This document shows positions 1 to 7,588 of a DNA stretch of 64,000 nt, one piece after another (positions within the stretch are counted from its first letter, which is position 1; each line of letters begins with the position of its first letter). The stretch spans positions 124,001 to 188,000 of the forward strand of contig NZ_FOZI01000004.1 in assembly GCF_900114495.1 (NCBI RefSeq). The letters are read 5' to 3'. The position numbers were made by a program, and so were the translations under genes. The notes under the pieces are model-generated. The model had not been told where the DNA came from. It worked only from the letters and a program-made list of their open reading frames with translations, and ran no database searches. This stretch comes from Dyella sp. OK004. Lineage in GTDB: Bacteria > Pseudomonadota > Gammaproteobacteria > Xanthomonadales > Rhodanobacteraceae.

Positions 1-379
1 CAACGACAAGCCGTCGGGTGCCGCCAAGGCTGCCGAGGCGCGTTTCGGCGGTGCCAACCTCACCTATTCGCTCGGCCTTTCGCTGGGTAAGAGCGGCGAG
101 ATCTCCGACGTGCTGTGGGATGGTCCCGCGTTCAAGGCTGGCCTGTCTCCGGGCATGAAGCTGGTGGCCGTGAACGGCAAAGAGGTCTCCAGTGATGTAC
201 TGAAGGATGCGGTCACCGCCGCGGCGAAGGACAAGAACCAGCCGATCGAATTGCTGGTGAAGAACTTCGACATCTACCAGACCCTGCGCATCGACTATCA
301 CGATGGCCTGAAGTATCCGCACCTGGAGCGCATCGCCGGCAAGCCGGATCGCCTGGCGGAACTGCTCAAGGCGCGTTGA
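1..379 (+). CDS. C-terminal part of M61 family (glycyl aminopeptidase-like) peptidase, partial
   Basis: The reading frame enters from before the window and stops at TGA 377-379, so only the last 125 codons are present. The visible part is a PDZ-like domain: a YSLGLSLG strand, the turn GPAFKAGLSPGMKLVAVNG, and a tail ending in PHLERIAGKPDRLAELLKAR. This PDZ plus tail arrangement is typical of the C-terminus of M61 peptidases, which release N-terminal glycine or alanine from peptides. The zinc-binding catalytic domain lies outside the window, so activity cannot be judged. Another PDZ protease remains possible. The gene is followed by two hairpins, the second with a T-tract. Confidence 0.75.
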   Translation, partial: NDKPSGAAKAAEARFGGANLTYSLGLSLGKSGEISDVLWDGPAFKAGLSPGMKLVAVNGKEVSSDVLKDAVTAAAKDKNQPIELLVKNFDIYQTLRIDYHDGLKYPHLERIAGKPDRLAELLKAR

Positions 380-386
380 TCCACAC

Positions 387-456
387 GGGCGCCTTCTCCG
401 CAATGGAAGGCGCCCACGTGTCCCGGCCCGCTGCATCGGCAGCGGGCTTTTCTTTT
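387..456 (+). terminator. Double hairpin with T-rich tail
   Basis: A first hairpin has arms GGGCGCCTTC (387-396) and GAAGGCGCCC (406-415). A second has arms GCCCGCTGC (426-434) and GCAGCGGGC (439-447) and runs into TTTTCTTTT. It sits directly behind the peptidase stop codon and fits a Rho-independent terminator for that gene. Confidence 0.8.
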
Positions 457-570
457 GGTGACGGCCACTTGGGTGGTCGGCGCGGCCCGTCCCATCGGCC
501 CGCCCAAGTCCGCTATACTTCGCGTCCACCGCGCAATGGCTCACGCATTGCAGCGGTCCTGCCGCATCAC

Positions 571-647
571 GCGCCCGTAGCTCAGCCGGATAGAGTAGTG
601 GCTTCCGAAGCCATTGGTCGGGGGTTCGAATCCCTCCGGGCGCGCCA
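571..647 (+). tRNA. tRNA-Arg (anticodon CCG)
   Basis: The 77-nt sequence folds as a full cloverleaf. The acceptor arms are GCGCCCG (571-577) and CGGGCGC (637-643), followed by discriminator G and an encoded CCA (645-647). The anticodon stem GTGGC/GCCAT closes the loop TTCCGAA, which gives anticodon CCG. The T arm contains GGTTCGAATCC. It reads the arginine codon CGG, a common codon in this GC-rich genome. Confidence 0.95.
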
Positions 648-712
648 TTTCCTTTGTTCCGATGATGCTTCGAGCGGTCCGTTCGGATCGCCAATTCGCG
701 CAAGGACGACGC

Positions 713-1066
713 ATGGCTACGGAAGGCAATACCGCAATCAACCCGCCGGTCGCTTCAAGACCACATCGCTTCAAATCGTTCATGGCAGGCATGGGCCTCG
801 GCCTGCTGGGCTGGGTGTTGTGCCTGGGAACGATATTGCTCGTCGTGATACTCCAGGAAGAAAAAGATATCGACATGGAGCGGACGGCGGATCGCTTCCT
901 CATCGCGCTGCTGTGGTTGCCGGGCGTTTCCTGGATTCTCTGGCGGCTAGTCAAGCAGCGCACGCAGGGCCTGGGCTATGTGATTACTGGCATGCTCGCG
1001 GGGCTCGCGGTTCCCTTGCTGCTCGTCCTCGCCTTCATACTGATCTTCGGCATTCCGCACGCATAA
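713..1066 (+). CDS. Small integral membrane protein
   Basis: This is a 117-residue protein of unknown function. About three hydrophobic segments are visible (roughly residues 25-47, 63-78 and 87-112), with a polar, proline-containing N-terminus. The longer open frame begins inside the tRNA, so the ATG at 713 was chosen; AAGGAC lies a few bases upstream. It has no clear operon partner: the tRNA lies before it and the next gene is on the opposite strand. I recognise no family. Confidence 0.6.
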   Translation: MATEGNTAINPPVASRPHRFKSFMAGMGLGLLGWVLCLGTILLVVILQEEKDIDMERTADRFLIALLWLPGVSWILWRLVKQRTQGLGYVITGMLAGLAVPLLLVLAFILIFGIPHA

Positions 1067-1120
1067 AGAGCCTGCTCGACGCAGCAGGTGAGGTAGGCGA
1101 TTCGCCCGATCGCCTGCCAC

Positions 1121-1534
1121 TTAGCGCCGGCCGATCTCCTCGCTCAGCACAGGCTTGATGTCGACGATGGGGGTGCCGTCGAGTGCTTCCATGTGACTCA
1201 CCCGCATTCTTGCGCCGTCGATGGCGATCACCGAGGTCTGATGCAGGCCGATGGGATTGGGGCGATGCGGTGCGCGTGTGCTGAAGACACCTTCGGCGGT
1301 GCGGGTCAGGTCTCCACGCGGATGCACGCTCAACACATCACGGCGTGCGCGGTCGAGCCAGGTGATGACGATGATGGTGTCGCCGGGCCGGATATTGCGA
1401 AGGCCCTCGAGTACCTCGGGTTCGAATACCAGCCAGGCCTCGGGAGCGTCCTCGTCGGGCTGGCGCGGGGCCGATCCAGGGTCGGTGAGGGGCGATTCAA
1501 TAGTGCCGATAGGCTTCAGCTCGAAACGCGGCAT
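1121..1534 (-). CDS. trmO: TsaA/TrmO-type tRNA (N6-threonylcarbamoyladenosine37-N6)-methyltransferase
   Basis: This 137-residue protein matches the TsaA/TrmO (YaeB) family, whose beta-barrel domain uses S-adenosylmethionine to methylate N6 of t6A37 in certain tRNAs. Diagnostic stretches are the N-terminal IGTIESP, WLDRARRDVLSVHPRGD in the middle and RAPHRPNPIGL near residue 90. It contains only the catalytic TsaA domain and lacks the extra C-terminal domain of longer E. coli-type proteins. It is a single gene on the minus strand, downstream of the diguanylate cyclase gene. The family assignment is firm; the exact tRNA substrate is inferred. Confidence 0.85.
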   Translation of the reverse strand: MPRFELKPIGTIESPLTDPGSAPRQPDEDAPEAWLVFEPEVLEGLRNIRPGDTIIVITWLDRARRDVLSVHPRGDLTRTAEGVFSTRAPHRPNPIGLHQTSVIAIDGARMRVSHMEALDGTPIVDIKPVLSEEIGRR

Positions 1535-1584
1535 GCGGCTCTCCTGGCTTGTTGCCGGAAAGCATAGAACACGCGATCACGCGA

Positions 1585-3393
1585 TCAGCTGCCAGCACTC
1601 GCCCGTTGCGCTGTTCCGTGCGTAAAGCGTCCGGCTGCATCGTCCATGCGCACTGACACCACGCGATTGCGACCGTCGCTCTTCGCGCGGTAGAGCGCGT
1701 GGTCGGCGTTGATCAGCAGGTCGCGCACTTCGTAGCCGCAGCGATGGGTGGTGGCCACGCCCAGGCTGGCGGAGATCACGACGTCGCTCTCTTCGTCGAT
1801 CAGCGGAGTGGCCGCTATCGCGGCGCGGATCAGCTCGGCGCGCGCCAGCGCCTGGTCGGCGCCACAGTCGTGCAACAGCACGGCGAATTCTTCGCCGCCG
1901 AGCCGGCCGAAAATATCGCGCGGGCGCAGGTGCGGTTGGCAAGCCGCCACGGCGCGCTTCAGTACCTGGTCGCCCACGGCGTGGCCGTAGGTATCGTTGA
2001 CCAGTTTGAAATGATCGAGGTCGATGATGATCAGTGCCGCGTTCTGTCCGCCCTTCTGTGCCTGGCGCAGAGCGTGCTCGGCTTCCTCGAGGAAATGTTT
2101 GCGGTTGCAGATGCCAGTGAGGCTGTCCAGTCGCGACAGCCACATGAAGCGTAGCTGCGACCGCTTCAGGCGGTAGATCCACAACGCGATGAAAGCCAGC
2201 ACGGTCAGCAGCAGGATGATGTAGAGCCGGCTGTTCTCCACCGCCTTGCGGTCGAGCGCCTGCTCCAGATGCAGGATCTGGTTCTGCTTGTTGAGCGCGT
2301 CGAACTGCAACTTGCTCGCCTGCACCTGCTGCTTGACCACTTGATAGGCCAATGCTTCGGCGCTGACGTTGTTCAAGTAGCCCTTGTCGGCGGCCAGGTA
2401 TTTCTCGTGGTAGGCGAGGGCGGCGCGGTAGTTGCCCTGCTGATTTTCGATCTGGTAAAGCAGGTCGTAGGCGACACTCAGTGGCTCGGTGTACTCGCCC
2501 TTGATGGAACTGTCGATCGCCGCCAGCGCGAAATTGCGCGACTGCGAAGGCTCGCCTACCTGCCAGTAAGCCTGCGCCAGCAGAGCCTCGAACTGAGAGA
2601 TCAGGCTCGGATACTGGTCGCGCTTGACCGCGGGATAATTGCTCTGCAGCAGGGCGATGGCGTGCGCCGTCTGGCCATGCTGCATTTCGAAGCTGGCTAT
2701 ATCGGCGCGAATGGCATTGGCGAACAGGATCTCGCCGGTGTTGATGCACAGCTCCACGCCTTCCTGGAACGATCTGTCCAGTGTCTGCATGCCGCCGCGG
2801 CGGAACTGTGCGTGAAGCTTGTACGAGGTCGCCTTGCACGCGCTGTCGCCGGGCGGAATATCGCCGAGCATCTGCTCGGCGTACGTGGAGGCCAGCTCGT
2901 ACTGCCCCGCCGTGATCAGCAATTGCGCGGCTTCGCCCAGTCCCTGGAAACGGGCGCGCTTGTCGGTGATCTTTGGCAACTGATCGATCAGCTGGCTGAG
3001 CCGGATAAAGGCTTCTTCGTAGCGATGCCCGATGCCGAGGATGTTGATCAGCGTGGCGGTCGCGCGAAAGCGCAGGGTCGGATCGGTCGAGTTCTTGATG
3101 ATGGCGTTGAGCTGCAGCCCGGCACCTTCGTAACTGCCCTCATAGGCCACCTGCCACGCATCGAGATAGCGCAGGTACCAGCGCTGTTCGGACGGCAGGT
3201 TCGCCGCGCGGCCATCCAATTGCTTCAGCAGCGCCTGAAATTCGACATGGTTGGAGGTCTTGATGCTGTCCGCCCGACGCAGTATCTCCAGCGCATCGTT
3301 GGCTTCGGGCACGGCGGCAGCCGCCGTACCCATAAGCAGGCCAACGAGCAGGACAAGTCCCGCGAAAGCCGTTCGATGCATGCCGAGGGCCAT
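1585..3393 (-). CDS. TPR-containing membrane diguanylate cyclase (GGDEF)
   Basis: This 602-residue protein has a signal-like hydrophobic N-terminus, a long helical-repeat (TPR-like) region, one membrane segment around residues 390-410 (LYIILLLTVLAFIALWIY), and a C-terminal GGDEF domain. The active site is GGEEF near residue 500. The inhibitory I-site RPRD lies five residues before it, so product-inhibited c-di-GMP synthesis is expected. The start at 3393 gives an export signal directly; 3381 is also possible. The gene begins 13 bases after the TAA of the upstream precursor-peptide gene, so the two are probably co-transcribed. The periplasmic TPR part may sense a ligand, but none is identifiable. 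Confidence 0.85.
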   Translation of the reverse strand: MALGMHRTAFAGLVLLVGLLMGTAAAAVPEANDALEILRRADSIKTSNHVEFQALLKQLDGRAANLPSEQRWYLRYLDAWQVAYEGSYEGAGLQLNAIIKNSTDPTLRFRATATLINILGIGHRYEEAFIRLSQLIDQLPKITDKRARFQGLGEAAQLLITAGQYELASTYAEQMLGDIPPGDSACKATSYKLHAQFRRGGMQTLDRSFQEGVELCINTGEILFANAIRADIASFEMQHGQTAHAIALLQSNYPAVKRDQYPSLISQFEALLAQAYWQVGEPSQSRNFALAAIDSSIKGEYTEPLSVAYDLLYQIENQQGNYRAALAYHEKYLAADKGYLNNVSAEALAYQVVKQQVQASKLQFDALNKQNQILHLEQALDRKAVENSRLYIILLLTVLAFIALWIYRLKRSQLRFMWLSRLDSLTGICNRKHFLEEAEHALRQAQKGGQNAALIIIDLDHFKLVNDTYGHAVGDQVLKRAVAACQPHLRPRDIFGRLGGEEFAVLLHDCGADQALARAELIRAAIAATPLIDEESDVVISASLGVATTHRCGYEVRDLLINADHALYRAKSDGRNRVVSVRMDDAAGRFTHGTAQRASAGS

Positions 3394-3406
3394 CGGTCGC
3401 CAGGCG

Positions 3407-3718
3407 TTACGGCGCGACGGTCGCGAGACGCGAGTTGGCCAGCCGCACGTCCTGCGAGGGAGCATCCTCCTCTTCCTTGCCGGGCTCTTCTTCCCTGCTG
3501 GGCGCTTCTTCTTCCTCGCCGGGTTCCATCTGGGTGGCGAACATGGGCTGCAGCTGGAGCAGGTCGTACAGAGCCGAGATGTCCCGGGCAAGGATGGCCG
3601 AACTCAGCGGCGCGTCGATCTGTGCATCGTCCAGCGCGAGCTCCATGTCTTCGGACGAGGCGTGGCGCAGTTGCGCGTCACGGCCCATCTTTTCCAGAAA
3701 CTCAATGACGTCCGACAT
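3407..3718 (-). CDS. Putative split-borosin precursor peptide with acidic tail
   Basis: This 103-residue peptide starts MSDVIEFLEKMGRDAQLRHA. The first 65 residues are clearly paralogous to the peptide at 4092-4307 and resemble the helical borosin-binding domain of split-borosin precursors such as SonA (recalled family knowledge). The likely core region contains MFATQMEPG, matching LFATLMMPG in the paralogue. Here it continues into a Glu/Pro-rich tail with two similar acidic blocks (EEEEAPS and EEEDAPS). It is cytoplasmic, with no signal peptide. It is followed 13 bases later by the GGDEF gene and preceded by about 370 non-coding bases. Whether the tail is methylated, cleaved or structural is unknown. 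Confidence 0.7.
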   Translation of the reverse strand: MSDVIEFLEKMGRDAQLRHASSEDMELALDDAQIDAPLSSAILARDISALYDLLQLQPMFATQMEPGEEEEAPSREEEPGKEEEDAPSQDVRLANSRLATVAP

Positions 3719-4091
3719 ATTTTTCCCCTAATTGATTGGTCGTTCTCGGAACCATTCCGACAATGGCGATGCACGGTTTCCCCCTCGGAAACCGCCTGTC
3801 GCAAGTGTCCCTGTTTTATCCCAGCGATGGCGTTGGCGCATGGCTGGGCGTTCGCGGGCAGAGACCCAGGAATGCTTCATCCGCCGAACCTACTCGCCCC
3901 TTTGCAACGACTCAATCTATCGGCCGGCTGACGCCAAGGACTATGTCGAAACGGATACCGTGGCTTGCATGCTGCCTATTCTCCGAAAAAAACCGCGCCA
4001 GAAAGAAATATCACAGCGGGATGGAGCACAGCGGTTTTCCAGCGTCTGCGTGACGCGCGGATTCCGCCGCGCTCCCTTCCGGAGTTTTGTT
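3719..4091. other. Non-coding stretch between the two precursor-peptide genes
   Basis: About 370 bases with no convincing gene on either strand. The minus-strand part just upstream of the second precursor gene (3719-3740) is T/A-rich and may hold its leader. A run of seven A at 3989-3995 and a short GC hairpin near 4060-4085 are visible. The stretch probably separates two transcripts or carries a promoter for the peptide-GGDEF pair. Confidence 0.4.
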
Positions 4092-4307
4092 CTACGACTC
4101 GATGGCGCCCGGCATCATCAGTGTGGCGAAAAGCGGCTCGTGGCCGAGCAGAGCGCGCAATCGCTCCGGATCGCTCGCGAGCACCGCTGAGCGCTGCTGC
4201 GGCTCGATCTGGGCATCTGCCAAGGCCGTCCCGATCGTGTCCTGCGATGCATAACGCAGTTCCGCGTCCTGGCCCATCCTTTCGAGAAAATTGATGACAT
4301 CCGACAT
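4092..4307 (-). CDS. Putative split-borosin precursor peptide
   Basis: This 71-residue peptide starts MSDVINFLERMGQDAELRYA and ends in the likely core LFATLMMPGAIES. Its leader has the helical pattern of the borosin-binding domain that tethers split-borosin precursors to their alpha-N-methyltransferase. The methyltransferase gene lies 152 bases upstream on the same strand, the arrangement expected for a SonM/SonA-type pair. The ATG at 4307 is preceded by GGGAGGGAAATCCC, a good ribosome site, so the longer GTG-started frame was rejected. The protein is small, leader-rich and lacks an export signal, as expected for a RiPP substrate modified in the cytoplasm. Confidence 0.75.
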   Translation of the reverse strand: MSDVINFLERMGQDAELRYASQDTIGTALADAQIEPQQRSAVLASDPERLRALLGHEPLFATLMMPGAIES

Positions 4308-4459
4308 GGGATTTCCCTCCCGGGCTGGTTGTTTCGCCGAAGTATCCGGTCGTCCGCAGCGCCCGCCTTGCAGAGGCACGGCGTCGCGACCGGGATCATA
4401 GCCCCCTTTTTCCCGCCAAATCCCGCTGTGACAGAGGGAAAAGGCTTCAATAATGCAGC

Positions 4460-5275
4460 TCACGTGCCAACAGGATCGGCCCGGGCCAGGTCCAGCGCAG
4501 CGAGCCGAGCTCGCATCTCTGGGTCGGGTTCCATCGGCGCGGCGGGTGGAATAGCCAATGTGTCCGCTGCATCGAGCGCCAGATGCGGCATCCGGGCGAG
4601 GCTTGTGCGCTCGATCCGCGGTAGATGGATCGGCAGCGTCGCCGCCCGGTAGACAATCACCTCATGCTCCAGCGGGTAGTCGCGAGCCAGCACATCGACC
4701 AGCACCTGCAGATAAGCCGCATTGGTAGCGAAGCGGTTCTTTCCATGGTCGCCGGTGATGCCAATCTGCCACAGCACCAGCCACGCGCTGGGGTCGAGGC
4801 GGCGGCGGTAATACATCAACTGGCTCGCCTCAAAGTGCAGGCAGCCGCGCGTGCCCGGGTCGATGCCCAGGTCCGCATAAAGACAGTCTTCCGCCGAAAT
4901 GCCTGGTTCCATATGCGCGCGATACCCCTCCGCGCGCGCCGTTTCGATGGCCTTGTGCGGTGCCCAGGCAAAGACGCCGGGGTGGCCGTAGAACACGCCG
5001 CACACACGCTTGCCCGCGCGCACTTCGGTGAGCATGGCCTCCACCATCTGCCGATAGGTCTGCATACGCGGTTTGCCCGTCTGATAGAACGGCTGCAGGC
5101 TGCGCACGTCCGGATGCATGCGTTGCACCCATTGCTCTACCAGGCCGTCGGAAACGGCGACAAAAACCATGTCCGCCGTTTCGATATGGCTACGCGCGAG
5201 CGGACTGATATGCGAGCCGAGCGTGATGCCGATGCCGACGCACACCAGACTGCCCGCGGAGGGTTGGGTATTCAT
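4460..5275 (-). CDS. Split-borosin peptide backbone alpha-N-methyltransferase (tetrapyrrole-methylase fold)
   Basis: This 271-residue protein has the tetrapyrrole (corrin/porphyrin) methylase fold. An SAM-loop GSLVCVGIGIT lies near residues 8-18, YGHPGVFAW around 96-104 and EPGISAEDCLYADLGIDPG further on. The order and wording match SonM-type borosin methyltransferases as I recall them. Tyr64, Arg70 and Tyr74 reproduce the Y-x5-R-x3-Y spacing of the OphMA catalytic residues Tyr66/Arg72/Tyr76. It would transfer methyl groups to peptide backbone nitrogens of the separate precursors at 4092-4307 and 3407-3718. The start at 5275 has AGAGAG upstream; the extended frame lacks any family match. A porphyrin methylase is unlikely given the neighbouring peptides. 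Confidence 0.85.
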   Translation of the reverse strand: MNTQPSAGSLVCVGIGITLGSHISPLARSHIETADMVFVAVSDGLVEQWVQRMHPDVRSLQPFYQTGKPRMQTYRQMVEAMLTEVRAGKRVCGVFYGHPGVFAWAPHKAIETARAEGYRAHMEPGISAEDCLYADLGIDPGTRGCLHFEASQLMYYRRRLDPSAWLVLWQIGITGDHGKNRFATNAAYLQVLVDVLARDYPLEHEVIVYRAATLPIHLPRIERTSLARMPHLALDAADTLAIPPAAPMEPDPEMRARLAALDLARADPVGT

Positions 5276-5356
5276 GCGGACTCTCTCGGCCAGTCGGATG
5301 TTGTGGCCGTCGAGTATCGAACCGGCCTTGGCGTGCGGCAACCGCGCATAACGAAA

Positions 5357-5385
5357 ACGGGGCCGCTCGCGCGGCCCCGTTCCGT
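5357..5385 (-). terminator. Strong GC hairpin between minus-strand genes
   Basis: A perfect 10-bp stem ACGGGGCCGC/GCGGCCCCGT (5357-5380) lies between the secreted-protein gene and the methyltransferase gene. Read on the minus strand it is followed by TTTTCGTT, so it fits a terminator for the gene ending at 5421. That would make the borosin genes a separate transcript. Confidence 0.75.
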
Positions 5386-5420
5386 TTGCACGGTTCCGGG
5401 CCGAGGCCCGGTTCCGCAGG

Positions 5421-6515
5421 TCAGTGCACGATCGGATGCGCGATGTCGCAACGATTGGTGTCGTTCGACCAGGTGCTCTGCATCGCGAAGCTGCCATTGC
5501 CCATCACCACATTGGCGCTGGCGCCCTGGCCGCTGCTGAGCCATGCGCATTCGTCGCCGTTCTCCTGGCCTGCGTAGGAGGAACGGGTGTGGTTGGTCCA
5601 GCCGCCGGCCGGGTTCTGGTCGGTGACGGTTTCGGCGTACTCATGGCCTTCCACGATGGAGAAGCCGTCGAGGTTGCCGGCAGTGCCGCTGTTGACGAAG
5701 TTCTGTCCGCAGCTGGTGCCCATGTCCTTCACATACGGCATGTTGGTGAAGGCGATATCGCCGTAAGGCGAACTCACACCCGCATCCTTGTTGTAGTCAT
5801 GCCACGCGCAGAACTGGCCGCTGGACGTATTGAACCCGTCCGGATGCGTGCCGGTGGGCGACAGGATCACGTACTGCACATAGCGGTTCGACGCGGCCGT
5901 GGTGTTGCCGAAATGCGCCGCGGCCTTGATGGCTTCCTGGGCAAGCTGGGCGGCAGTGGCATTCGAAGGCGAGGCCACCGAGTTGTCGTACCAGATGCCA
6001 GCGAATGGGCCGTTAGTGGGGTAGCCGATATGGGTCGCGCCGCTGGTGGGGCACGCCTTGGCGCCCTTGGCCACGCTTGCGCCATCGCAGTACTGCGTCA
6101 TGACGCCCGACCACAGCTCACCACCGGTGCCCAGGCCCTTGAACATCTTCTGCAGGTAAGGCACGGCGCCGAAAGCATCGCCCGAAAGCGTCATGTTGCC
6201 GTTGGCATCGGTGCCCGAGGTGCCCCACTGGCTGCCATACACCACGATGTACACCTTGGGCGTGCCGCTGGTGACGCCGATACCGTCGATGCCGCCGCCG
6301 TAGCTGAGTGTCCGGGTACTGGTGGTGGCACGCATGGTCGCGTACTGCTTCATCCGCGCATGCGCCTCGCGTGACGGCACCGCGCCGTGGCGATACGAAT
6401 GCCCGTAAGACGGTGCATATGGATTTTCACCAGTGTCACTCGCTGCAATAGCGGCACCTACACTGAGACCCATAACGGCCAGGACAACAACAGCACTAGT
6501 AAGACGAGATTTCAT
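5421..6515 (-). CDS. Secreted protein with HEYAE motif, function unknown
   Basis: This 364-residue protein has a clear signal peptide (roughly residues 1-25, ending VGAAIAAS). The mature part is Gly/Ser/Asn-rich with several Cys, including CAW and DECAW near the end. Around residue 295 it has EGHEYAETVTDQNP, a His-Glu motif that could bind metal and recalls the region conserved in EXORDIUM/phosphate-induced-like and related secreted proteins. A full HExxH is not present, so a peptidase role is only a guess. It is a single gene with its own hairpin terminator. Confidence 0.7.
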   Translation of the reverse strand: MKSRLTSAVVVLAVMGLSVGAAIAASDTGENPYAPSYGHSYRHGAVPSREAHARMKQYATMRATTSTRTLSYGGGIDGIGVTSGTPKVYIVVYGSQWGTSGTDANGNMTLSGDAFGAVPYLQKMFKGLGTGGELWSGVMTQYCDGASVAKGAKACPTSGATHIGYPTNGPFAGIWYDNSVASPSNATAAQLAQEAIKAAAHFGNTTAASNRYVQYVILSPTGTHPDGFNTSSGQFCAWHDYNKDAGVSSPYGDIAFTNMPYVKDMGTSCGQNFVNSGTAGNLDGFSIVEGHEYAETVTDQNPAGGWTNHTRSSYAGQENGDECAWLSSGQGASANVVMGNGSFAMQSTWSNDTNRCDIAHPIVH

Positions 6516-6902
6516 GCATTAACTCCCCGTGAGTTATTCCAAGGCGCACGAACCCAATGCGGCGCGTGGCCCCATGCAAAGAAACCGCACTCGCGTGCGG
6601 CGCTCGGTTCAATGACAAGTAATGCGGGCTCCCACCAACCCTGCGCGTCGAACGTCCGCGACTTTCCCTGTCAGGCCGCGCGGATCAAGAAAAGGGCGAT
6701 GCATCCTCCCCAGCACACATCGCCCCCGGAACCGTCCGTCTCGCCCCCCGGTCAACGGACCGCGCCGACCCTAGGCACTTTCAATTCGCCGGTCAACTGG
6801 AAAAAACCCGATTTAGGACACGGAAAATAAAAATAGGAAATTTAAATCGATCAAACGCAAATTGGTGCGGAAATTCGCAAGAAATAAATTCAAATAAAAG
6901 CT

Positions 6903-6920
6903 AATGAGAATCGATTTTCA
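6903..6920. promoter_or_regulatory. Possible Fur-type box in AT-rich island
   Basis: AATGAGAATCGATTTTCA resembles the AATGAGAAT-type half-sites of Fur operators, with an imperfect TGAGAAT/TGAAAATC dyad. It lies in a strikingly AT-rich island. No iron-uptake gene follows, and the nearest start codon is about 390 bases away on the minus strand, so it may be a remnant or a chance match. Confidence 0.25.
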
Positions 6921-7049
6921 ATGGGATTTAGTTGAATGAAGCTGACGTGTAACTTTCGTATTTATTCTGGGCAATGAAAACGGTTTGTGATGCGACTGCC
7001 GGACCGTGGGCCAGCTGTCCGTTTGGCCATCAGGTAGCAAGGCCGTTCC

Positions 7050-7300
7050 GAGCACCTACTCCTCACCCCGAGGGGAGAGGGAGCACGGCTCTAAAAGGCG
7101 ATGCGCAAGCGAGGTGCCTTATCTTTTGGTTACTTTTCTCTAGGCCCCCTGGGGGGTTGGGCAAGCAAAGAAAAGTAACTCGGCCTCCGGCAGGAAGACG
7201 AAAGCCCGCGGCAGGCGAGCCAGAACACGCAAGCGTGACAACCGAAGCGCACCACTCTGGGTCCCTGCCTACGCAGGGACGACGAAGTAGTTGAGCGCAA
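7050..7300. repeat. Repeat-like intergenic block with inverted arms
   Basis: The block contains inverted arms GTTACTTTTCT (7129-7139) and AGAAAAGTAAC (7169-7179) around a GGCCCCCTGGGGGG core, and a perfect palindrome GTCCCTGC/GCAGGGAC (7261-7280). This wording resembles intergenic repeats that I recall from many Xanthomonadaceae. Only one full copy is present in the window, so its repetitive nature is inferred. Confidence 0.45.
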
Positions 7301-7547
7301 CGCGAGGGCCGAACCCTTCTCTCCACAAGGAATACCTTCGGGCCGCCAAAGGAAGAGGGGGAAGTCCACCAACTCCCCGTCGGCCATCCGTCTAACACCA
7401 ATGGCCGCGTACATCCCTCACAACAACACACTCAACAACCACTCATTTCCCAGCGCCACCACAAGCATTCAGAGCAAAAAAACCAACGAGCTGTACCGCT
7501 CGATATAGACCTTATGGTCTCGTCAGCCGCGAAAGCCCCCGGTGTAT

Positions 7548-7563
7548 TGTGATTTCGCTCACA
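7548..7563. promoter_or_regulatory. Perfect CRP/Clp-type operator upstream of polysaccharide operon
   Basis: TGTGATTTCGCTCACA has both half-sites TGTGA and TCACA with the standard 6-base spacer, a perfect match to the CRP-family consensus. It ends 25 bases before the ATG of the export-lipoprotein gene. In Xanthomonas the CRP-like protein Clp, whose DNA binding is blocked by c-di-GMP, controls gum genes. Clp-type control here is inferred. Confidence 0.65.
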
Positions 7564-7588
7564 TTTTCCACGCACCGGACATCCATCC

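Larger units (their letters stand above)
6516..7588. other. Long non-coding region upstream of the polysaccharide operon
   Basis: About 1.07 kb without a credible gene. Open frames at 6974-7294 (+) and 7063-7431 (-) are antisense readings of a repeat-like block and lack ribosome sites. Contents: upstream region of the secreted-protein gene (6516-6780), an AT-rich island (about 6785-6975), a repeat-like block with hairpins (about 7050-7300), and the promoter/operator region of the polysaccharide operon (7440-7588). Confidence 0.6.

Noticed and set aside
376-1158. 260-codon frame running through the tRNA gene
   Set aside because: It overlaps tRNA-Arg and the terminator, and its composition is that of a shadow frame.
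2269-3708. 479-codon plus-strand frame opposite the GGDEF gene
   Set aside because: It is the antisense shadow of a gene with clear GGEEF and RPRD motifs on the other strand.
4460-5275. Methyltransferase as a cobalamin/siroheme biosynthesis enzyme
   Set aside because: No tetrapyrrole pathway genes are nearby, the Y-R-Y residues match borosin enzymes, and two leader-type peptides lie directly downstream.
6974-7431. Open frames of about 100-120 codons on both strands in the 7-kb gap
   Set aside because: They are antisense to each other, run through palindromic repeat sequence, lack ribosome sites and have no family pattern.
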